Of a DNA stretch of 64,000 nt, positions 59,344 to 64,000 are shown one piece after another. The stretch spans positions 1 to 64,000 of the forward strand of contig NZ_QQXK01000014.1 in the NCBI RefSeq assembly GCF_003575975.1. The letters are read 5' to 3'. The notes beneath the pieces were generated by a model. The model did not search any database, was not told where the DNA came from, and saw only the letters and a list, made by a program, of their open reading frames with translations. Both the position numbers and the translations under genes were made by a program. Position 1 is the first letter of the stretch; every line of letters begins with the position of its first letter. Origin of the DNA: Galactobacter valiniphilus (lineage in GTDB: Bacteria > Actinomycetota > Actinomycetes > Actinomycetales > Micrococcaceae).

Positions 59344-60300
59344 ATGATCCGGTACACATTCCGCGCGCCGGACGTCGCGGCCCTGCGTTTCGGCATCTCC
59401 CCGCTCAACGAGCTCGGCCTGGGCCTGCGCGTCCTGCGCCTGCCCGAGCACTACCCGCTGCAGCAGGCCTGGATCTCGCACATCCACCCCGTGCTCCCCG
59501 TCCTGGACCAGGAGGTGCTCCTGCACCTCGTGGACGAGCGCCGCTGGGTGGCCGACTTCCTCAATCCGCGCCCCGCCTCGCCGCTCACCTCGATCGACGA
59601 CGAGCTCGCGGCACTCTCCCGGATCACCCCCGAGCGCCTGCGCGCGGACCTCGAGCCCATCCACGGCACGCTTCCGGCCGTGTTTCGCGGGCCGCACCGC
59701 GAGGTGGTCAGGCGCATCGTCGAGGCGATCGCGAGCATGTGGCACCTGTGCTTTGCCCCGCACTGGCCGCGCATGCGCTCCGTGCTGCAGGCCGACATCA
59801 CGCACCGCAGCCGGCTCCTCGCCACGGGCGGCTACGAGGACATGTTCGCCTCGCTCGCCAAGCGGATCGCCTGGGACGGGAAGCACCTCGACGTGCGCAC
59901 CATGAGCAACTTCGAGGCCGAGCAGGAGGTCGCCGGGCGCGGATTCACGCTCATGCCCTCCATCTTCGTGACGGACGCGAGCACGCTCATCGACCTCGAT
60001 CGGCCGCCCATGCTCATGTATCCGGCGCGCGGGCAGGGCGCCATGTGGAGCTCGCACCCCGGCGCCGACCGCGGCGCGCTGACGCAGCTCCTCGGGGCAA
60101 CGCGCGCCGAGCTGCTCGCGGCGCTCGGCGAGCCGGCCTCCTCCACGGAGCTGGCCCTGCGCTTCGGCGTGAGCACCTCGGCGATCAACCAACACCTGCG
60201 CGTGCTCGAACGCTCCGGGTTGCTGAACCGCACGCGCTACGGGCGCAGCGTGCTCTACTACCGCTCCGACCTCGGGCAGTCGCTCGCGAGCGGCGCGTAG
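59344..60300 (+). CDS. ArsR-type winged-helix regulator with large N-terminal domain
   Basis: A 318-residue protein. The C-terminal 75 residues are an ArsR-type winged helix (LAALGEPASSTELALRFGVS, then AINQHLRVLERSGLLNRTRY, and the wing GRSVLYYR). The N-terminal 240 residues resemble the DUF5937-type domain of actinobacterial ArsR proteins (IRYTFRAPDVAALRFGISPL at the start). It may sense a small molecule. Divergent from the MFS gene, which suggests an efflux pump and its repressor. The start at 59344 has a plausible leaderless -10. Confidence 0.85.
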   Translation: MIRYTFRAPDVAALRFGISPLNELGLGLRVLRLPEHYPLQQAWISHIHPVLPVLDQEVLLHLVDERRWVADFLNPRPASPLTSIDDELAALSRITPERLRADLEPIHGTLPAVFRGPHREVVRRIVEAIASMWHLCFAPHWPRMRSVLQADITHRSRLLATGGYEDMFASLAKRIAWDGKHLDVRTMSNFEAEQEVAGRGFTLMPSIFVTDASTLIDLDRPPMLMYPARGQGAMWSSHPGADRGALTQLLGATRAELLAALGEPASSTELALRFGVSTSAINQHLRVLERSGLLNRTRYGRSVLYYRSDLGQSLASGA

Positions 60301-60659
60301 CAGCGGGCCGCGGGCCCACGGAGACGCCACGACGGCGCGTGCTCGCGCGGGCGCGCGGCGCCCGTCGGGCCCGACTCATCCGATCAATGGTCACGCCCCG
60401 GGCCCACCACTGCCACGCCGCCGTGCGCACACCGCGGGCCGACACACCCTGCCGGTAGCGCGCTCCCTGCACCGACGGGCCACGCGGAAGCCTCGGCCAG
60501 CCGTCCACCCAGGGATCGACGCCGTCCCCCGGACGCGACCACCCGCCGTCGGGCACGGAAGCGAGCGCTGAGCCTAGAGTGGAGGGCGTGGCCCGCCCCC
60601 GGGCCGCGCGAGGGCGCGCCGTTGGCGCGGCCACGCCTCTCAAGGAAAGCGAGCGCCAC
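60301..60659. other. 359-bp intergenic region before the MarR gene
   Basis: I find no convincing gene. The left part has GC-rich self-complementary DNA (about 60330-60370) that may terminate the ArsR gene. An exact copy of the recurring 10-mer is at 60545-60554. A TAGAGT at 60575-60580 is a good -10; a GTG seven nt later (60588) is in frame with the MarR gene. Confidence 0.5.
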
Positions 60660-61109
60660 ATGCCGGAGCAGCAGGACCCCCTGGCCCTCGAAAGCCAAGT
60701 CTGCTTTGCCCTGTCTCTGGCCTCGCGCAGCGTCATCGCCGCATACAAGCCCGTGCTGGAGCCGCTCGGCCTCACGCACCCGCAGTACCTCATGATGCTG
60801 GCGCTGTGGGAGTACGCGCCGCTGTCCCTGCGCGAGCTCTCCGCGCTGCTCTACCAGGACCCGGCGACCGCCTCGCCCATCGCCAAGCGCCTCGAGTCGC
60901 TCGGGTACCTGCGCCGCGAGCGCGACCCTCAGGACGAACGCTCCCTGTCCATCGTGCTCACGGAGCGCGGCGCCGTGCTGCGCGAGGAGGCCGAGAAGAT
61001 CCCCGGGATCATGATGGATCGGCTCGGCATGGACGAGGCCGAGCTGCGCGCCCTGCACGGCTCCATGATGAAGCTCATCGACGTCGCCGTGGCGGACGGG
61101 CGACTCTAG
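60660..61109 (+). CDS. MarR-family regulator, OhrR-like
   Basis: A 149-residue winged-helix regulator. The stretch ESQVCFALSLASRS with C15, then LTHPQYLMMLALWE, is the hallmark of OhrR-type organic peroxide sensors, in which this Cys is oxidised. DNA-binding helices are SLRELSALLYQDPATASPIA and the wing RRERDPQDERSL. The ATG at 60660 (AAGGAAAG upstream) gives the family length. A leaderless GTG at 60588 would add 24 residues and cannot be excluded. No ohr gene is next to it; nested palindromes lie downstream before ctaF. Confidence 0.85.
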   Translation: MPEQQDPLALESQVCFALSLASRSVIAAYKPVLEPLGLTHPQYLMMLALWEYAPLSLRELSALLYQDPATASPIAKRLESLGYLRRERDPQDERSLSIVLTERGAVLREEAEKIPGIMMDRLGMDEAELRALHGSMMKLIDVAVADGRL

Positions 61110-61122
61110 GCGCCCGGCCGGC

Positions 61123-61165
61123 GGGGCCGTGGCCGGTGGGGCCGTGGCCGGTGGGGCCGCGGCCC
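61123..61165 (+). repeat. 15-bp tandem repeat after the MarR gene
   Basis: GGGGCCGTGGCCGGT occurs twice exactly (61123-61137, 61138-61152) and a third time in part. Each unit is itself self-complementary around GGCC. It may contribute to termination of the MarR transcript. Confidence 0.7.
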
Positions 61166-61285
61166 TGCGCTTGCCCGGCGGCCCGCCCCCGCCCGCCCCA
61201 CCAGCCTCAGCACCGAAGCTCCGACGCCCGCGCAACCGTCCGCGCGTCTGTCCGTGCGCCCCTCCCCTTGGTCTCCCCTTCCCCA

Positions 61286-61322
61286 TTTAGTTGGTACACT
61301 AATGATTAGCGCGCCAACTAAA
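61286..61322. promoter_or_regulatory. Nested palindromes upstream of ctaF
   Basis: TTTAGTTGG (61286-61294) and CCAACTAAA (61314-61322) are a perfect 9-bp inverted repeat. Inside are TTAGT/ACTAA (61287-61291, 61298-61302) and the palindrome CTAATGATTAG (61299-61309). AT-rich in very GC-rich surroundings, it looks like a MarR- or TetR-type operator; the OhrR-like gene lies just upstream. Confidence 0.65.
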
Positions 61323-61364
61323 CGTCGAGCCCCTCGCCGGGCCACCACCCCGAGAGGACCACCC

Positions 61365-61763
61365 ATGCGCCCCGAGGCCAACATCTTCCTGGGCGGGATC
61401 ATCTTCATCCCGCTCGGCATCACCTACGGGTTCCTCACCCAGTTCAAGGAGTGGGTGGGCTTCCCGGCCTTCCTGCTGCTCGGAGCCATGTCGCTCATGG
61501 TCGGCATCTTCCTGCGCAAGACCGGCAAGAGCATGGGCCCGCGTCCCGAGGACCGTAGCGGCGGCGAGATCGCCGAGCGTTCGGGTGTCTACGGCACGTT
61601 TGCGCCGGCCTCCTGGTGGCCGCTCGTCCTCGGCATCGGCACGGCCGTGGCCTTCCTCGGCCTTGCCGTGGGCCTGTGGGTGCTCTTCATCGGCGCGGGC
61701 ATCGCGATCGTCGGCGTGCTCGGCTGGGTCTTCGAGTTCAGCTCCGGCGACTGGGCGCACTAA
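61365..61763 (+). CDS. ctaF: Cytochrome c oxidase subunit IV, actinobacterial type
   Basis: A 132-residue membrane protein of the actinobacterial aa3 oxidase subunit 4 family (CtaF). Two pairs of helices (EANIFLGGIIFIPLGITYGF, FLLLGAMSLMVGIFLR; then WWPLVLGIGTAVAFLGLAVG and WVLFIGAGIAIVGVLGWVFE) surround the conserved loop RPEDRSGGEIAERSGVYG. CtaF is normally encoded with ctaC/ctaD; here it stands alone. The ATG at 61365 follows GAGAGGACCACCC. A set of nested palindromes lies 43 bp upstream, so expression may be regulated separately from the rest of the oxidase. Confidence 0.87.
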   Translation: MRPEANIFLGGIIFIPLGITYGFLTQFKEWVGFPAFLLLGAMSLMVGIFLRKTGKSMGPRPEDRSGGEIAERSGVYGTFAPASWWPLVLGIGTAVAFLGLAVGLWVLFIGAGIAIVGVLGWVFEFSSGDWAH

Positions 61764-61835
61764 GCCTCGGCAGGGCGAAAGCTGGGGCACGGCGACAGCC
61801 GCGACGCTGCGACCCCTGGGACTGGGCTGCGCCGC

Positions 61836-62168
61836 TCAGCCCCGCGCGTCCGGTTCGGCTTCGGCTTCGGCTTCGGCTTCGGCTTCGGCTTCGGCTTCGA
61901 CCACCGTGTACTCACGGCGGATGCCCGCCGTGGCGGCACCCCACGCGCTGGCCGCGACGCGCGCCTGATGCGCGTCGAAGGCCTCGCGGCTCGCGAAGGA
62001 CTCGCTGACCTCCCAGATCAGCGGGTCCTTCATCGCGTTCACCTCGAAGCGCAGGCACCCGGCCTCGGCGAGGCTGAGCCGGGCGTGCTCCGGGAGGTGG
62101 CGCGCGACCGTCGCCGCCTGCTCGCCTGTATCGCAGATCAGCCGGCCGTCCAGATTCACTCTGCTCAT
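61836..62168 (-). CDS. Antibiotic biosynthesis monooxygenase-like protein with (EA)n tail
   Basis: A 110-residue protein. Residues 1-90 form a dimeric alpha-beta barrel of the ABM/quinol-monooxygenase type (LSLAEAGCLRFEVNAMKDP, then WEVSESFASREAFDAHQ). The C-terminal tail is a run of seven to eight Glu-Ala pairs made by a 6-bp DNA repeat. The enzyme group contains heme-degrading and quinone-oxidising members as well as many of unknown role. The ATG at 62168 is the family start. It is divergent from the serine hydrolase gene. Confidence 0.8.
   Translation of the reverse strand: MSRVNLDGRLICDTGEQAATVARHLPEHARLSLAEAGCLRFEVNAMKDPLIWEVSESFASREAFDAHQARVAASAWGAATAGIRREYTVVEAEAEAEAEAEAEAEPDARG
61854..61899 (-). 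repeat. 6-bp microsatellite coding an (EA)n tail
   Basis: Forward-strand TTCGGC repeated about 7.7 times. As 6 is a multiple of 3, copy changes alter the length of the Glu-Ala tail without breaking the frame. Confidence 0.9.
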
Positions 62169-62292
62169 GCCCCGGATCTTTGCACGCGTCGAGCCGGAGC
62201 GCCCTTTCGCCCACACCCCTCGGCGTTCGCATCGCCCGGATGGAGCGTCGCGCGGCTTGTGCTCGTCGCGGCACCCCGGCAACACTGCTGGC

Positions 62293-63159
62293 ATGGTTGC
62301 CGTCCCTCTCTACAGCATCACCAAGCCGTACCTCGCGGCGGCCGCGTTGCTGAGCTTCGAGCCGGAGGCTCCCCTGGGTTCGCTCATCACGGGACTCCCG
62401 GCCGCACTCGAGCCGCTCGTCCTGCGCGATGTTTTGGCGCACCGCTCCGGTCTCGACGACTACGCGGCGTGGCCCGAGTACCGCGCCGCCGTCGAGGCGC
62501 GGGAGGGCGCCTGGCCCGCGTGGCGGGTGCTCGAGCGGCTCGCGGTCAGCCCGCCGAGCGACCTCCACGCCCCCGAGGCGTTTTCCTACTCCAACGCCGG
62601 CTACCTCTTGGTGCGGATGGCCCTCGAGGCCCACCACGGCGCCGGGCTCTCGGAGGTCCTGACCCGGCTCGTGCTCACCCCCCTCGACCTCGATCTGGGG
62701 TTGTTCCTCGACGCGAGCGATTGGGCGGCCGTCACCGATCCCGGCGTCGGCGAGCGCCTGCGGGCCTACGATCCCGGCTGGGTCTATCACGGCAGCCTGA
62801 TCGGCGATCCGCAGGAGGCGGCCCGAGGGATCGCGCTGATCCTGGGCGGGGCGCTGGCGGATCGACTGCCGCGGCTGATGCTGGAGGCGCTGCCCGTCGA
62901 TGCGCCAGGACACCCGCTGCAGCCGGCACGCTACGGGCTGGGGCTCATGGTCGGCGGGACACCCACCGTCGCGGGACACGGCGGGGGCGGGCCGGGATTC
63001 GAGCTCTTCGCGGCCTCAACGCCGGGCGGCGAGCGGTGGGCCGGGCGGGCCCGCTTCGTTCCGGAGCGCGGGCGGCACCCCGGGGCGCCCGACGGCGCGG
63101 GGCCGGGTCGCGAGGTCGATGTCACCACCGAGGTGCTCGGGTTGCTGGGCGGCGAGTAG
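62293..63159 (+). CDS. Serine hydrolase, beta-lactamase class C/esterase family
   Basis: A 288-residue penicillin-binding-protein-like hydrolase. The SxxK nucleophile motif is in LYSITKPY very near the N-terminus, the YSN motif in FSYSNAGYLLV, and the HxG motif in GHGGGGPGF. It lacks the usual N-terminal strand and any signal peptide, so it is cytosolic or its start lies upstream (an open frame reaches 62167). The end carries PDGAGPGR, coded by a recurring 10-mer. An esterase or peptidase role is more likely than beta-lactamase. Confidence 0.8.
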   Translation: MVAVPLYSITKPYLAAAALLSFEPEAPLGSLITGLPAALEPLVLRDVLAHRSGLDDYAAWPEYRAAVEAREGAWPAWRVLERLAVSPPSDLHAPEAFSYSNAGYLLVRMALEAHHGAGLSEVLTRLVLTPLDLDLGLFLDASDWAAVTDPGVGERLRAYDPGWVYHGSLIGDPQEAARGIALILGGALADRLPRLMLEALPVDAPGHPLQPARYGLGLMVGGTPTVAGHGGGGPGFELFAASTPGGERWAGRARFVPERGRHPGAPDGAGPGREVDVTTEVLGLLGGE

Positions 63160-63192
63160 GTCCGCGGATGGCCGACGGCGCTAAGGCGCGGC

Positions 63193-63324
63193 TCAGCCGG
63201 CGATCAGGCGCCCGAGCGGACCAGATTGCTCCTCGCGGTAGGCGCCGTCGGCCTGGCGCAGGAGCACGGCCCACGGGCCCCAGCCGGCGCCGGCCTCCCA
63301 ACCCTTCGGGACGGGCGAGCTCAC
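63193..63324 (-). CDS. Small ORF coupled to glsA
   Basis: A 43-codon ORF with Gly/Trp-rich N-terminal half (PKGWEAGAGWGPWAVLLRQA). Its GTG at 63324 overlaps the glsA stop (GTGA), the same coupling used by many real genes in this window. No known family; it may be a genuine small protein or chance. Confidence 0.45.
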   Translation of the reverse strand: MSSPVPKGWEAGAGWGPWAVLLRQADGAYREEQSGPLGRLIAG

Positions 63325-64000
63325 GCGAGGCCCGTCAGGCCGAGCTCGTCGAGCGACTCCGCCTCGGTGGGGTACGAGCCGTCGCCGAGATCGCGGTCGG
63401 GGATGGCGCTCTTGGGGTCGACGAAGTAGACGGGGTGTCCCTCGAGGCGCAGGCGGCGCAGTCCCTCCATGAGCATGCGGCGGCTGACGTCGTCCACGGA
63501 GGAGACACGGGTGAGGTCGAGGGCGACGCCGTGGGTGTCCTCGGGGATGTCTTGGAGGCGGCGCAGGACGCGCTCGGTGCTCGAGAAGCGCAGCGGGCCC
63601 TGGAGCTCGATGGCGTGGACGGGCCCGTGGTTGGACTCGCGAACGCCGGCGCGACGGACCACATCGCGGGAGAGCGGCGGGGCCTTGAGCAGGTGCATGC
63701 CCATGTCCTTGGAGAAGCGTTCGAAGGCCTGGACGCCGCGGACGGAGTTGCCGACGTCGTCGAGGCGGGGCGAGAACACCGCGGCGCCGACCTGGCCGGG
63801 GAGAGCCCCGATAATGCCGCCGCCCACTCCGGACTTGGCGGGGATGCCGACCTGGGTCATCCAGTCGCCGGTGGCGTCGTACATGCCGCACGTGGTCATG
63901 ACGGAGAGGACCTGCTGGGCCACCGCCTCGTCGACGACGCGTTCCTTGGCCACCGGATTGATCCCGGCGTTGGCGAGGGTCATGGCCATGACGGCGAGGT
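63321..64000 (-). CDS. glsA: Glutaminase A with C-terminal STAS domain (partial)
   Basis: The C-terminal 226 residues of a serine-dependent beta-lactamase-like glutaminase that converts glutamine to glutamate and ammonia. Family stretches are LANAGINPVAKERV, SVMTTCGMYDATGDW, GIPAKSGVGGGIIGALPGQ and KDMGMHLL. A STAS domain follows (about the last 110 residues: GVALDLTRVSSVDDVSRRML), as in long bacterial and actinobacterial glutaminases. The frame is open at the right edge, so the N-terminus lies outside the window. Confidence 0.92.
   Translation of the reverse strand, partial: LAVMAMTLANAGINPVAKERVVDEAVAQQVLSVMTTCGMYDATGDWMTQVGIPAKSGVGGGIIGALPGQVGAAVFSPRLDDVGNSVRGVQAFERFSKDMGMHLLKAPPLSRDVVRRAGVRESNHGPVHAIELQGPLRFSSTERVLRRLQDIPEDTHGVALDLTRVSSVDDVSRRMLMEGLRRLRLEGHPVYFVDPKSAIPDRDLGDGSYPTEAESLDELGLTGLA

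Overview
The window is a gene-dense, very GC-rich stretch typical of an actinobacterium, most likely a member of the Micrococcales/Micrococcaceae. This is an inference from frequent GTG starts, many four-base ATGA/GTGA gene overlaps, leaderless promoters (TANNNT 6-8 nt before the start codon), an actinobacterial cytochrome oxidase subunit IV, and the make-up of the gene families. I saw no rRNA, tRNA, CRISPR array or intact mobile element. A short transposase-like remnant lies at the left edge, and glsA runs off the right edge.

Layout. 0-3.5 kb: ethanol/acetaldehyde oxidation module (aldehyde dehydrogenase, adhP, DUF779). 3.5-7.8 kb: two interrupted small genes, chaA-like antiporter, SseB-like protein, frameshifted DyP peroxidase. 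7.8-11.4 kb: coupled operon of polysaccharide deacetylase, lipoprotein, response regulator and histidine kinase. 11.5-16 kb: manganese module (mntH with a palindrome over its -10, and mntR), with a GNAT protein and an MFS exporter between them. 16-18 kb: HtrA-like protease. 18-26.6 kb: 5-oxoproline cluster (NRAMP-like permease, YcsI-like protein, GntR regulator, biotin carboxylase-BCCP fusion, PxpB-PxpC fusion, PxpA), bounded by three identical 11-bp operator-like palindromes. 26.6-42 kb: mixed housekeeping and accessory genes, among them methyltransferases, an M15 peptidase, VanZ, MATE, thiolase, MFS, CPBP and LtrA proteins, and several decayed genes. 42.9-46.8 kb: heterodimeric ABC exporter. 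47-54 kb: a coupled operon of a Ycf46-like AAA ATPase, DUF1257-like protein, DUF2997, membrane/HhH protein, radical-SAM activase, CoA-transferase and MerR regulator, with a divergent HTH protein. 55-64 kb: bcp, small membrane proteins, MFS with divergent ArsR-type regulator, OhrR-like MarR, orphan ctaF, a monooxygenase-like protein with an (EA)n tract, a serine hydrolase and glsA.

Two themes stand out. First, regulation can be read from the DNA: MntR-mntH, GntR-pxp and the leaderless promoters. Second, at least six genes carry a frameshift, nonsense codon or in-frame deletion. A GC-rich 10-mer (GCCGTCGGGC) recurs 13 times, in intergenic DNA, terminator stems and protein linkers. The strongest candidate for an undescribed system is the Ycf46/DUF1257/DUF2997/radical-SAM operon at 47.1-53.8 kb.
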